From Candidatus Meridianibacter frigidus (GTDB taxonomy: Bacteria > Vulcanimicrobiota > Vulcanimicrobiia > Vulcanimicrobiales > Vulcanimicrobiaceae): a DNA stretch of 64,000 nt. The translations under genes and the position numbers were made by a program. Each line of letters starts with the position of its first letter. Position 1 is the stretch's first letter. Under the pieces are notes generated by a model. That model had not been told where the DNA came from. It was given only the letters and a program-made list of their open reading frames with translations, and did no database searches. Where the stretch lies: contig QHBJ01000005.1 of NCBI GenBank assembly GCA_003243975.1, positions 124,001 through 188,000 of the forward strand, read 5' to 3'. Positions 26,154 to 35,105 of this stretch are shown piece after piece.

Positions 26154-27312
26154 CGCGCGTGCCATCGAGCGCGAACTGCCGGGCAGCGTACGGCGCGCCT
26201 ATATCAGCATGCCGCCGGACTCGCTGCTCTTTTCGGTGGTTGCGATCTTGGTCGGCATCGGCTTGGTGATGATTTTCAGTGCTTCCAGCGCGCTGGCGTT
26301 CACCGCGCATCACGACTCCACGTACTACCTAAAGCGCCAGCTCATTTGGTTGGCGGTGGCGCTGGTTTGTGCGTTCTTCGCCTATAAGGTCGATTATCGC
26401 GCCTTGCGAAAACTTGGCCCGCTCGCGCTCGTGTTGAGCATCGTTAGTTTGTTGCTCGTGCTTGTTCCGCACGTCGGTGTGGTCGTGAACGGCGCGCACC
26501 GCTGGTTGGGGGCCGGCCCGTTGACTTTGCAACCATCGGAGTTTGCGAAGCTCGCGCTGGTGCTGTATCTTGCGGCTAAGCTCAGCACGCGGGGTGAGCG
26601 CATCACCTCACTGGTGCGCGGGCTTTTCCCATTATGCATAGCGCTGGGGATCGTCGTGATGCTGGTGCTCAAGGAACCGGATATGGGCACCGCGAGCTTG
26701 CTGGCCATGGTTGCATTTACCATGTTCTTCGCGGCCGGCGCGCGGATCGAACATTTGGTGCTGCTGTTTTTGGTAACAGTGCCGGCGGTGGCAATTACGG
26801 TCCTTTCCAGTCCGTACCGGCGCGCGCGTGTGCTGGCCTTTCTGAATCCGTGGAAAGATCCGCAGAATGCCGGCTTTCACATCGTTCAGTCGCTCTTGGC
26901 CTTGGGCAGCGGCGGGATTTTAGGCGTCGGCCTAGGCGCGTCGCGTGCGAAGTTCTTCTATTTGCCCGAGCAGTACACCGATTTTATTTTTGCCGTGCTG
27001 GGCGAAGAGTTGGGACTGATTGGCGCATTGGGCGTAATCGTTCTTTTCGTCATCTTCGCATACCGCGCCGTGCGCATCGCCCTGTCGGCCCCCGATCGGT
27101 TCGGCTTCTTCTTGGCCTTGGGCTGCACGGCGCTGATCGTTATTCAGGCCTTTATTAATATCGGCGTAGTGACTTCGTCGTGGCCGGTGACGGGCGTACC
27201 GCTGCCATTTGTTTCGTTCGGCGGCAGTTCGCTCGTGGTGTCCTTGACCGCGGTGGCGCTTATCATTAATATCGGCCGTCACCGGCGTTTGAACGCAGAC
27301 ACTTTGGGATGA
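26146..27312 (+). CDS. ftsW: Lipid II polymerase FtsW (SEDS family)
   Basis: A SEDS glycosyltransferase of 388 residues with about ten membrane helices. Signatures: DSTYYLKRQLIWLAVAL, GAHRWLGAGPLTLQPSEFAKL, VLKEPDMGTASLLAM, LPEQYTDFIFAVLGEELGLIGAL and PLPFVSFGGSSLVVSL. It polymerises glycan strands with FtsI at the septum. GTG 26146 overlaps the murD end; its stop overlaps the murG ATG. Confidence 0.96.
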   Translation: MPSARAIERELPGSVRRAYISMPPDSLLFSVVAILVGIGLVMIFSASSALAFTAHHDSTYYLKRQLIWLAVALVCAFFAYKVDYRALRKLGPLALVLSIVSLLLVLVPHVGVVVNGAHRWLGAGPLTLQPSEFAKLALVLYLAAKLSTRGERITSLVRGLFPLCIALGIVVMLVLKEPDMGTASLLAMVAFTMFFAAGARIEHLVLLFLVTVPAVAITVLSSPYRRARVLAFLNPWKDPQNAGFHIVQSLLALGSGGILGVGLGASRAKFFYLPEQYTDFIFAVLGEELGLIGALGVIVLFVIFAYRAVRIALSAPDRFGFFLALGCTALIVIQAFINIGVVTSSWPVTGVPLPFVSFGGSSLVVSLTAVALIINIGRHRRLNADTLG

Positions 27313-28445
27313 ACGTCACCTTTACCGGTGGCGGAACGGGCGGCCATCTCTATCCGGCCATCTCCATTGCCGACGCGCTTGTCGCGCAAGCGCACGAGCG
27401 CAATGAAAGCCTGCGAGTCACGTTCATCGGTGCGTCCGACCGCCTGGAGGCGCAAATCATTCCGGCTGCCGGTTACGACCTTCAGTGCGTGCCGGCGCAA
27501 CCGTTTTCGGGCGGAAACGCTCTCCGTCGCATTGCCGCCGCGGGCGTAAACGTTACGGGCATGCTCATGGCTGCGCGGCTTCTTATTTCGCGCCGGCCCG
27601 ACCTCATCATCGCCAGCGGCGGTTACGTGTGCTTTCCGGTGATGCTGGCGGCGCGTTTCCTGCGGGCGGTGCGCGTTCTGGACGCGCCGCTGGTGTTACT
27701 GGAAATCAATGCGCGCCCAGGTTTGACAAATCGCACGCTAGCGCCGCTGGTAGATGAAGTATGGGGCGCATTTCCGGCGGCCGGGCAATACTTCGGAAGG
27801 AAGTATCATCAAACCGGTATCCCCGTTCGCCCGAGTTTGCGCACGCTACCCGATCGAGCGGATGCCGCCCGTTGGCTCGGGCTGGACCCCGCCCGCAAGA
27901 CGATTCTCTTCATGGGTGGCAGCCAAGGAGCGCGCTCGATCAACGAGGCGGTCGCCGCGCTGGTGACGCGTCGCGCGTTACCCGCGAATTGGCAGGTCCT
28001 GCACATCAGCGGCCGCCGCGATTATGACTACATGAAAGCCGAGCAATCACAATTGCATCCCGGCAACACAGTTGTGCTCCTGCCATATCTGGACGATCTT
28101 TCCGAAGCGTATGCGGCCAGCGATTTGATCGTTGCCCGCTCGGGCGCTTCCACGCTCGGCGAGCTTGCAACGCTGGCACTGCCTTCTATTCTGATTCCCT
28201 ATCCGCACGCGGCGCAAGATCACCAACGCGTCAATGCCCAAGTATTTGCGGATGCGGGCGCGGCGATGATTCTAGAAGATAAGAATTTGAATGGTGATGC
28301 GTTATGGTGGACGTTGCGCTCGGCGCTGGAGCCGCAAAACTACGATCGTATGCAGTCGGCTGCGCGCTCGCTTGCTCGCGCGGACGCCACGGGGGCTATC
28401 TTGCAGCGGACTGCATCTTTACTGAAACGAAAGACGGCCGCGTGA
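27309..28445 (+). CDS. murG: UDP-GlcNAc:lipid I GlcNAc transferase
   Basis: A GT-B fold peripheral membrane enzyme that converts lipid I to lipid II. The N-terminal glycine loop is TGGGTGGHLYPAISIADAL. Later motifs are GGYVCFPV, FMGGSQGARSINEAV, IVARSGASTLGEL and the UDP-GlcNAc site IPYPHAAQDHQRVNAQ. 378 residues. Four-base overlaps with ftsW and murC. Confidence 0.97.
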   Translation: MNVTFTGGGTGGHLYPAISIADALVAQAHERNESLRVTFIGASDRLEAQIIPAAGYDLQCVPAQPFSGGNALRRIAAAGVNVTGMLMAARLLISRRPDLIIASGGYVCFPVMLAARFLRAVRVLDAPLVLLEINARPGLTNRTLAPLVDEVWGAFPAAGQYFGRKYHQTGIPVRPSLRTLPDRADAARWLGLDPARKTILFMGGSQGARSINEAVAALVTRRALPANWQVLHISGRRDYDYMKAEQSQLHPGNTVVLLPYLDDLSEAYAASDLIVARSGASTLGELATLALPSILIPYPHAAQDHQRVNAQVFADAGAAMILEDKNLNGDALWWTLRSALEPQNYDRMQSAARSLARADATGAILQRTASLLKRKTAA

Positions 28446-29809
28446 TCCATTTCATCGGCATCGGCGGAATTGGCATGAGCGCAATAGCACAGATAATGCT
28501 GGCGCGCGGCGAAGCGATAAGCGGTTCCGACCTGAAAGAATCGCCCATTACCGCACAATTGCGCCAGGCGGGCGCCCGTATTGCGTGCGGACACGCCGCC
28601 AAAAATATCACTGGCGCCAGCGCAGTGGTGGTTTCTACGGCAGTCGCCGAAGATAACCCCGAGTTAAGGGCCGCCAAGGCGGCGGGCCTGCCCGTGATCC
28701 GGCGCGGTGCGATGCTGGCCAAGCTCATGCGCGAGAGGCGTGGGATTGCCATTGCAGGGACGCACGGGAAAACAACGACCACCGCCATGACCGCCGCGGT
28801 GCTGTTGGCAGGTGGAATCGATGCGACGGTTTTGATGGGCGGCCAAGCGCTGGGGAGCGGCACAAACGCGCACAACGGAACCGCACCGTGGCTGCTGACC
28901 GAGGCGGACGAGTCGGACGGCTCGTTTATGGAACTGGAACCCGAGATCGCGGTCGTGACCAATATCGAAAACGATCACATCATCACCGATGCCGAGCTGC
29001 CCCGCTTGCAACAGTCCTTCGCTGAGTTTCTTGCGCGTCTGCCGGCAAATGGACTTGCCGCGATCGGCATCGATAATCCGAATAGCGCCGTGCTTCTGGA
29101 TCATCCGCGTGCTTCCGGCACAATCAGTTTCGGTTTGAGTCGGCTCGCCGACGTCCACCCCGAGAAGCTGCGCCCCCGCGGCCTGGGTTCGACTTTCGAC
29201 GTCGTCGAGCGGAAAACATCAATCGGGAGTGTGATGCTGAGGGTACCCGGCGAGATCAACGTGCAGAATGCTCTGGGAGCCGCGACCATCGGGCGCGCCT
29301 TGGGTCTGCAATTCAACATAATCGCGGACGCGCTGGAAAACTATGCGGGCGTTCACCGCCGTTTCGAGATACTGGCGCAAAGCGAACGCATGACCGTGGT
29401 TGACGACTATGCCCACCATCCGACGGCGATTACGGCAACCATAGCTGCGGCGCGGCGTTTTCATTCGGGGCCGGTCATCGCCGCCTTTCAGCCGCACCGC
29501 TATTCGCGCACGGCATACTTGGCCGATGCGTTCGCCCAATCGCTCTGCGCCGCGGATGCGGTATATCTAGCACCAATCTATGCCGCATCGGAGCGGCCCA
29601 TGGAAGGCATCAGCGAGCGGTGCATCGGCGAGCCGCTGCACGAAACCGGCAAGCGCGTCCGGTACGTCGAGAACGTTAACGACCTTACCAACGTGCTGCT
29701 GCGAGAAGTGCCCGCGAAGAGTCTTGTGCTCATGCTGGGCGCGGGAGATATTACCGAGGTCGCCGCGAATCTCGCGCGTGCTCTTCAACCGGCCGCCTTG
29801 CGAACGTGA
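28442..29809 (+). CDS. murC: UDP-MurNAc--L-alanine ligase
   Basis: First amino-acid ligase of the peptide stem. The N-terminus IHFIGIGGIGMSAIAQIM is the Rossmann loop, the ATP loop is IAGTHGKTTTTAMTA, and it has ADESDGSFMEL, DDYAHHPTAI and FQPHRYSRTAYL. The open frame starts earlier (28304), but GTG 28442 overlapping the murG TGA gives the family N-terminus and 455 residues. Its stop overlaps the murB GTG. Confidence 0.97.
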   Translation: MIHFIGIGGIGMSAIAQIMLARGEAISGSDLKESPITAQLRQAGARIACGHAAKNITGASAVVVSTAVAEDNPELRAAKAAGLPVIRRGAMLAKLMRERRGIAIAGTHGKTTTTAMTAAVLLAGGIDATVLMGGQALGSGTNAHNGTAPWLLTEADESDGSFMELEPEIAVVTNIENDHIITDAELPRLQQSFAEFLARLPANGLAAIGIDNPNSAVLLDHPRASGTISFGLSRLADVHPEKLRPRGLGSTFDVVERKTSIGSVMLRVPGEINVQNALGAATIGRALGLQFNIIADALENYAGVHRRFEILAQSERMTVVDDYAHHPTAITATIAAARRFHSGPVIAAFQPHRYSRTAYLADAFAQSLCAADAVYLAPIYAASERPMEGISERCIGEPLHETGKRVRYVENVNDLTNVLLREVPAKSLVLMLGAGDITEVAANLARALQPAALRT

Positions 29810-30753
29810 ACGCGGCGACTGTCTCACCCAGTCTCCTAGGTGACGAGGAACGTGCCCAGCTCAGTGACCTCTGCGGAGAACTCGTTTGTTTTGATGAACG
29901 GCTGGCTGCGTACACCTCGTGGAAGATCGGCGGCCCGGCAGATGCGTGCATCGTTGTGCGAGACGAAGGTCAACTGGCGGGCATCATGCGTTTTTGCCTG
30001 CGACGCAAGATGCCGTGGTTCGTCTTAGGGAGCGGCTCGAATCTTCTGATCGGCGACGGCGGGATGCGGGGGATTGTCTTGCGACTGGCCGGTGACTTCA
30101 CGGCGATCGACGTCGTTTGCGAAGGCGATATCGTGGTTGCGCGCGCAGGCGCCTCTGCATCGATGGCGTTGCTGACCACGAAAGCGGCATCGCAAGGAGC
30201 CAAAGGTATAGAATCGCTCGCCGGAATTCCAGGCAGTGTGGGCGGCTCGCTGCGCATGAATGCTGGAACCGATCGCGAGATTGGGGACTTCGTGCGCGAC
30301 GTTTGGGTGCAGTCCCCTTCCACCCCTGAGGGGCATTCGGTCAGCATCCAGTATCTCTACCGGCACACCACGCTGGAGCGCGAAGCCATTGTTTCGCGTG
30401 TGGAGCTGCGTTTCGAACGCGGGGACCCAAAGAAGGTACGGCAAGAGATGCAAGCTCGATTGGTGCGGCGCAAGAGAACGCAACCGATTGCTCTGCCAAA
30501 CGCCGGCTCGTGCTTTCGCAATCCTCCGGGCGACAAGGCGGCGCGGCTGATCGAAGCCGCGGGCGCTAAGGGATGGCGTGCGGGGGGCGCGGAAGTCTCG
30601 CCGTTGCACGCGAACTTCATTAATAATGTCGGCGGTGCGCGCGCAAAGGACGTCGCCACCCTGCTCGCGCGTGTGCGGCGCGCCGTTCACGAGCAGTTTG
30701 GAGTAGATTTGCAGCTCGAGGTGCATTTGGTGGGTGTCTTCGTCGATGAGTAA
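29806..30753 (+). CDS. murB: UDP-N-acetylenolpyruvoylglucosamine reductase
   Basis: An FAD/NADPH enzyme forming UDP-MurNAc. FAD-binding motifs are YTSWKIGGPADACIVV and VLGSGSNLLIGDGGMRG. GIPGSVGGSLRMNAG and the catalytic-serine region PNAGSCFRNPPGDKAARLIE (type II, Bacillus-like) are present. It ends HANFINNVGGARAKDV. 315 residues. GTGA overlap with murC; ddl starts inside its end. Confidence 0.96.
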   Translation: MNAATVSPSLLGDEERAQLSDLCGELVCFDERLAAYTSWKIGGPADACIVVRDEGQLAGIMRFCLRRKMPWFVLGSGSNLLIGDGGMRGIVLRLAGDFTAIDVVCEGDIVVARAGASASMALLTTKAASQGAKGIESLAGIPGSVGGSLRMNAGTDREIGDFVRDVWVQSPSTPEGHSVSIQYLYRHTTLEREAIVSRVELRFERGDPKKVRQEMQARLVRRKRTQPIALPNAGSCFRNPPGDKAARLIEAAGAKGWRAGGAEVSPLHANFINNVGGARAKDVATLLARVRRAVHEQFGVDLQLEVHLVGVFVDE

Positions 30754-31690
30754 TGCGAACACGCGGGTTGCGGTCGTAATGGGAGGCCCAAGTTCCGAGC
30801 GCGAAATCTCCATTTCGTCGGGCTCGTGCGTGATGCGCGCGCTCCAGCAGCTGGGATATGACGCACGCTCCCTCGATTACGACGAGAACTTCATCACTGC
30901 GCTTCGGCGGATCGAACCCGACGTCGTTTTTAACGCGCTACATGGCCGGGGTGGCGAAGACGGGCAGCTTCAAGGCGTTTTGGATTATCTGGGATTTCCA
31001 TATACCGGAAGCGCGTTGGAAGCATCCGCACTCTCAATGGACAAGCACTTGACGAAAAAGTTGCTGGCCGCCGAAGGGCTGCCGACGCCTGCGTGGGATC
31101 TCTTCGATCTCTCGGGAGGCACGCTGCCGCTGTTGCCGGGTTCGCTGGACCTCCCGCTGGTGGTTAAGCCGCGCTTCGAGGGATCCAGTGTCGGCGTCAA
31201 CATCGTGAAAACCCACGAGCAATGGACCGCTGCAATGATCGATGCCGCCAAGACCTACTCGCAAATCCTGGCCGAAGAGTTCGTGGAGGGACGCGAATTC
31301 GCGTGCGGCATCCTCGGTGAGCAAGCGTTGCCCGTGGTCGAGATTCTGCCGACCGAGGACCCTTTCTATACCTTTGATGCCAAGTACAAACCGGGCGGCA
31401 GCCGTCATTTGGTTCCGGCGCCGATCGACGAAGATCTTTGTGCACGCATCCAAATGCTGGCGCTTTCGCTACATCGCTTGCTGGGGCTGCGCGATTGGTC
31501 GCGCTCCGACTTCATGCTGAGCAAAGAGGGCCGCCCCTACATTTTGGAAGTGAATGCGGTGCCGGGATTGACTCCCACCAGCTTGGTACCCGATGCGTGC
31601 GCTTCCCTTGGCATTTCTTATGAAGCGCTGATCGACCGGCTGCTGCACTTTGCACTTGGAGGCAGCGAGGCACGTACGCTCGCCAGTTGA
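30746..31690 (+). CDS. ddl: D-alanine--D-alanine ligase
   Basis: An ATP-grasp enzyme making the terminal dipeptide. MGGPSSEREISISSG at the N-terminus, NALHGRGGEDGQLQG, MDKHLTKKLL, the ATP-grasp segment VVKPRFEGSSVGVN, and EVNAVPGLTPTSL at the C-terminus are all present. ATG 30746 overlaps the murB stop by 8 bases; a GTG at 30734 would add four residues. This is the last gene of the dcw operon here: ftsQ, ftsA and ftsZ do not follow, and the next gene is convergent. Confidence 0.96.
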   Translation: MSNANTRVAVVMGGPSSEREISISSGSCVMRALQQLGYDARSLDYDENFITALRRIEPDVVFNALHGRGGEDGQLQGVLDYLGFPYTGSALEASALSMDKHLTKKLLAAEGLPTPAWDLFDLSGGTLPLLPGSLDLPLVVKPRFEGSSVGVNIVKTHEQWTAAMIDAAKTYSQILAEEFVEGREFACGILGEQALPVVEILPTEDPFYTFDAKYKPGGSRHLVPAPIDEDLCARIQMLALSLHRLLGLRDWSRSDFMLSKEGRPYILEVNAVPGLTPTSLVPDACASLGISYEALIDRLLHFALGGSEARTLAS

Positions 31691-31716
31691 CCGGGCGCTA
31701 CACCCGGTTAGCAGAA

Positions 31717-32139
31717 CTATTTTGCGAACATTTGGCGGTCGTCGGCTTCGAGAACGTCCATAAGGTAGTGCAGGTCCGGGCGCTCATTGACGATTGGATA
31801 CCGTTCCCGGAAACGGGCCGGATTCTCAAGGTCGTTCAGCGTGCGGTTGCGCATGCGCTCGGAGAACTCCCGATACTTTGACTTATCGGCGTGGCCGCGA
31901 AGCCACACAACCACGTCCTCGTCGCTGCTTGCCTGCTCGACCGCGTCACGCAACTCATCCTCGGAAACTCCGATTGCCTCGAGCATCGACTCACTGAAGC
32001 CGGGGATTTGATACGCGCCCATGTTGCCGCCCGGCAAGCTGGCGCGCAGCTTGTCGATGGTACGGGGCAGCATGACCAGCCCGTCGAGTTCTTCCTTTGG
32101 ACTGCGCGGTGGTTGTTTGGTCAAATCTAAGGCTTGCAT
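31717..32139 (-). CDS. DUF5069 family protein
   Basis: A 140-residue soluble protein: LTKQPPRSPKEELDGLVMLP, then TIDKLRASLPGGNMGAYQIP and DVVVWLRGHADKSKYREFSE, which is the DUF5069 pattern. Function unknown. Start chosen at ATG 32139 (MQALDLTKQP), since the longer frame from 32199 adds non-family residues. It is convergent with ddl (26-base gap). The upstream binding-protein frame overlaps it by about 149 bases. Confidence 0.8.
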   Translation of the reverse strand: MQALDLTKQPPRSPKEELDGLVMLPRTIDKLRASLPGGNMGAYQIPGFSESMLEAIGVSEDELRDAVEQASSDEDVVVWLRGHADKSKYREFSERMRNRTLNDLENPARFRERYPIVNERPDLHYLMDVLEADDRQMFAK

Positions 32140-33199
32140 GGTGGGCGCGTTCGCTTCCAGGGCGGCGGTTCTTGCAGTTGAGGCCTGGCTGGAAGGCATA
32201 CGAGGCAGAAATGTGAGAGCGGTGCTTGCGCAAACAGGTAATGACCCCGCCCCGCGTCGGTGGATTCGTCACGCGTAAGCATTCAAGCAGATCGGTCGTC
32301 GCGGTGCGGTATTGCGCGCCGACGGAATCGCCGTTCCATTCGCGCGGAAGAGCGCGCCGAAGACGCGCGTATTTCAGCGTCCGCGAGTCGCCCGGTCCCG
32401 GCCACCATCCGGACTGTGTAAGCTGCCGCAGGATAGCGAATGCTTCGGGCCTGCGCAACTGCGCACCGGAAGTTGCGAGTGTCTGCGTTCCGAAGGTCAG
32501 GACCACGTCGGGAGACGCAGACCGCACCGCGTTCAGCGCTGCGGCATCGTCGGCTAGACTGCGCATTTGGTACGCACCCGCGATCTGCGCGCCCGCACGC
32601 CGCAGATGGTCGGCGACCTGACGTGCCGGATTACGCGGATCAAATGTCAGCACGTATGCGCGCACGCGGCAACTCCTCAACTGATTGGCGAGAGCGGCTG
32701 TCCTCGCGCCTGCAGGCGAGTACAGAAAAACGCCGCGTGCACGGGCGTTCGGAAACGCATCGTCCGCATTGCCGACCAGCAGCGCAGCTCTGCCGTCAAC
32801 GCTGCGCACTTCGGCGGTGGCAACTGGCGTCGTGAACCCGCCGATTACCGCCAGAACGCTGGGGTCGGCGGCAAGTTGGCGCGCGGTGATCGCGGCGTGC
32901 CCGGCGTTACCGGAATCGTCGGTACCTTCGTCTTGATGCGGATTTTGAAAACCGCCCGCTGCTGTGTCTTCGATCAAAAGTTCAACCGGCGGGCCGCCTC
33001 GGCGAGCGTAATCCCCCACGACAGCGTTTATCGCGTGCAGCGCATCCAATCCGCCTTCGGCATCGGCGCCGGCAAGCGGCAAATCGACGCCGATATTTAC
33101 TGGTACGCTCGACCGGTGCGCGCACCCGGGCCCCACGAGCATAGCAGCGATGGCGAATGCATGGAAAATGCCGCTAGGTTGCAAACTTGCTCTTTTCAT
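31991..33199 (-). CDS. Periplasmic ligand-binding protein, type I fold (Leu/Ile/Val-binding family), C-terminus uncertain
   Basis: A lipoprotein-type signal (MKRASLQPSGIF...AMLVGPGCAHR) is followed by a Peripla_BP_6-like fold: VNIGVDLPLAGADAEGGLDA, VLAVIGGFTTPVATAEV, GVFLYSPAGARTAALANQL, and PDVVLTFGTQTLATSGAQL. Such proteins feed ABC importers or act as sensors; no ABC transporter is adjacent. The frame runs about 149 bases into the DUF5069 gene with low-quality basic sequence. The natural C-terminus is probably near 32180, or a frameshift has removed the original stop. ATG 33199 shares CATG with the citrate synthase start. Confidence 0.65.
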   Translation of the reverse strand: MKRASLQPSGIFHAFAIAAMLVGPGCAHRSSVPVNIGVDLPLAGADAEGGLDALHAINAVVGDYARRGGPPVELLIEDTAAGGFQNPHQDEGTDDSGNAGHAAITARQLAADPSVLAVIGGFTTPVATAEVRSVDGRAALLVGNADDAFPNARARGVFLYSPAGARTAALANQLRSCRVRAYVLTFDPRNPARQVADHLRRAGAQIAGAYQMRSLADDAAALNAVRSASPDVVLTFGTQTLATSGAQLRRPEAFAILRQLTQSGWWPGPGDSRTLKYARLRRALPREWNGDSVGAQYRTATTDLLECLRVTNPPTRGGVITCLRKHRSHISASYAFQPGLNCKNRRPGSERAHHASLRFDQTTTAQSKGRTRRAGHAAPYHRQAARQLAGRQHGRVSNPRLQ

Positions 33200-34367
33200 G
33201 GCACAAACCGGAACCATCGTCGATCGCGGCCTGGAGGGCGTGGTCGTCAATCATACCAACCTCAGCAACGTCGAAGGCCAGATCGGCCGCCTTACCTACC
33301 GCGGCTATGACATCAACGAGCTGGCTCCCAATGCGTGCTTCGAGGAAGTGTGCCACCTGCTCTTGTTCGGTCAATTGCCAACGACCAAGGAGCTAAGCTC
33401 GATCAAGACCCGCTTGGCGACGCGCCGTATGCTTCCCGAGCCCTTACTCAACGGCATGTTGCGTCTGCCGCTGACCGCGTGGCCGATGGATGTTCTGCGC
33501 ACCATCGTTTCCGGACTGGCGCTCTTCTCGCCGGTAAACCCCCACGGCGAGCACGTATCCGATGAAAACACGGCGATCGAACTGATTGCACAGGTTCCAA
33601 CCATCGTGGCCGCGTGGGATCGGATCCGGCGCGGGCTGGAACCAATCGAGCCACGCCACGATCTCTCGCAGGCCGCCAACTTTCTCTATATGCGTACCGG
33701 GAAAGTGCCCGATGAGATTCACCAAACCGCGTTGGATACGTACCTGGTGCTGCTGGCCGACCATTCGTTCAACGCGTCCACTTTTTCGGCGCGCGTGACC
33801 GCCTCCACGCGAGCCGATATCTATGCGGCGGTTACGTCGGCGGTCGCCACGCTGGAGGGCGATTTGCATGGGGGCGCGCCCAGCAAGGTCATGACCATGC
33901 TGCTGGAGATCGGCAAACCCAAGCGCAGCGAAACCTACGTGCGCCAGTTGCTGGCACGCGGCGAACGCGTTATGGGCATGGGCCACCGCGAGTACAAAGT
34001 GCGCGACCCGCGCGCGCAGCACTTGGAGAAGATGGCGAAGGCGCTGGGCGGAGCGGAGGACCGGCGCTGGTACCAGATCGCGCGAGCGCTGGAAGACGCG
34101 GCAAGCAAAGTGTTGCATGAAGAGAAACCCGGCAGGCCCATCTATGCCAACGTCGAGTTTTATACCGCGCCTACGCTGTACAGTTTGGGTATTCCGAGCG
34201 ATGAGTTTACCTGCGTGTTCGCCTGCGGCAGAATTGCGGGCTGGACGGCGCACATCTTGGAGCAGCTCAAAGACAACCGGTTGATCCGGCCGCAGGCCAC
34301 GTACTCAGGCCCCGAGGTGCACACATTTGTGCCGATCGAAGCGCGCGGAAACGGAAAGCACCCATGA
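33198..34367 (+). CDS. gltA: Citrate synthase
   Basis: Condenses acetyl-CoA and oxaloacetate. A 389-residue short-type enzyme: DRGLEGVVVNHTNLSNVEG, LTYRGYDINELA, the LHGGAPSKVMTMLLEIG segment, the catalytic-His region VMGMGHREYKVRDPRA and VEFYTAPTLYSLGIP. The frame opens at 33150, but ATG 33198 (MAQTGTIVDRG) matches the family N-terminus. No Shine-Dalgarno sequence is visible, so a leaderless message is possible. 2-methylcitrate synthase activity cannot be excluded. It overlaps hisA by four bases. Confidence 0.93.
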   Translation: MAQTGTIVDRGLEGVVVNHTNLSNVEGQIGRLTYRGYDINELAPNACFEEVCHLLLFGQLPTTKELSSIKTRLATRRMLPEPLLNGMLRLPLTAWPMDVLRTIVSGLALFSPVNPHGEHVSDENTAIELIAQVPTIVAAWDRIRRGLEPIEPRHDLSQAANFLYMRTGKVPDEIHQTALDTYLVLLADHSFNASTFSARVTASTRADIYAAVTSAVATLEGDLHGGAPSKVMTMLLEIGKPKRSETYVRQLLARGERVMGMGHREYKVRDPRAQHLEKMAKALGGAEDRRWYQIARALEDAASKVLHEEKPGRPIYANVEFYTAPTLYSLGIPSDEFTCVFACGRIAGWTAHILEQLKDNRLIRPQATYSGPEVHTFVPIEARGNGKHP

Positions 34368-35083
34368 TCGTCGTGCCCGCAATGGATCTGCGCGGCGGCA
34401 AGTGCGTAAGCATGCGCCAAGGTGACCCGGATCGGCAAACGTCCTACGATGACGATCCCGTTTCGCGCGCCAAAAGCTTTGCGCGCCAGGGAGCCCAGCG
34501 CTTGCACGTGATTGATCTGGACGGCGCGCTCGGGAATGGTGAGAATGAAGCGGCCATCGCTCAAATTTGCAAAGCGGTGGACGTACCGGTCGAAACGGGC
34601 GGCGGTATTCGCAATTTGGAAAGCGCGCAGCGGCGCCTCGATGCAGGCGCTTCGTACGTTATTTTGGGCACGCTGCTAGTCGAGGACGAACGGGTGTCGC
34701 GAAACATCATTGGAAAGCTGGGCGAAAGAGTCGTAGCAGGGATCGATGCGCGGGGTGAAACGGTCGCGGTGCGTGGCTGGCAGAGCGCCACCGTCGTCAA
34801 TCGCGACGCATTGATAAAGCGCGTCGCCGTATGGGGCGTCACCCGCATGATTCACACGGAGATCGGACGCGAAGGCACCGGCGAGGGCTTCGATATCGCT
34901 GCGCTAAGCACGATAGCCGGGCTTACGGAGATGAAGATAACCGCCAGCGGCGGTGCTCACAATCTCGACGACCTCAAGAAGCTCAAAGGCGCTGTACCCG
35001 GCAACGTGGATTCCTGTGTGGTCGGACGCGCACTGTATGAGGGTTCGCTGGATTTGGCGGAGGCCATCAAAGCGGTCGCCTAA
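34364..35083 (+). CDS. hisA: ProFAR isomerase (HisA)
   Basis: A TIM-barrel isomerase of histidine synthesis. Catalytic Asp in VVPAMDLRGGKCV and second Asp in VVAGIDARGETVAVRGW; phosphate sites GGGIRNLESAQRRLDAGASYVILGT and ITASGGAHNLDDL. 239 residues. ATGA overlap with citrate synthase; no other his gene is near, so this is a displaced single his gene. A bifunctional HisA/TrpF (PriA) role cannot be judged from sequence alone. Confidence 0.9.
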   Translation: MIVVPAMDLRGGKCVSMRQGDPDRQTSYDDDPVSRAKSFARQGAQRLHVIDLDGALGNGENEAAIAQICKAVDVPVETGGGIRNLESAQRRLDAGASYVILGTLLVEDERVSRNIIGKLGERVVAGIDARGETVAVRGWQSATVVNRDALIKRVAVWGVTRMIHTEIGREGTGEGFDIAALSTIAGLTEMKITASGGAHNLDDLKKLKGAVPGNVDSCVVGRALYEGSLDLAEAIKAVA

Positions 35084-35105
35084 CGACACCACACAATTGC
35101 CGGCC

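Noticed and set aside
32226-33310. Plus-strand open frames opposite the binding-protein gene
   Set aside because: Antisense shadows; the minus-strand frame shows a recognisable periplasmic-binding fold and lipobox.
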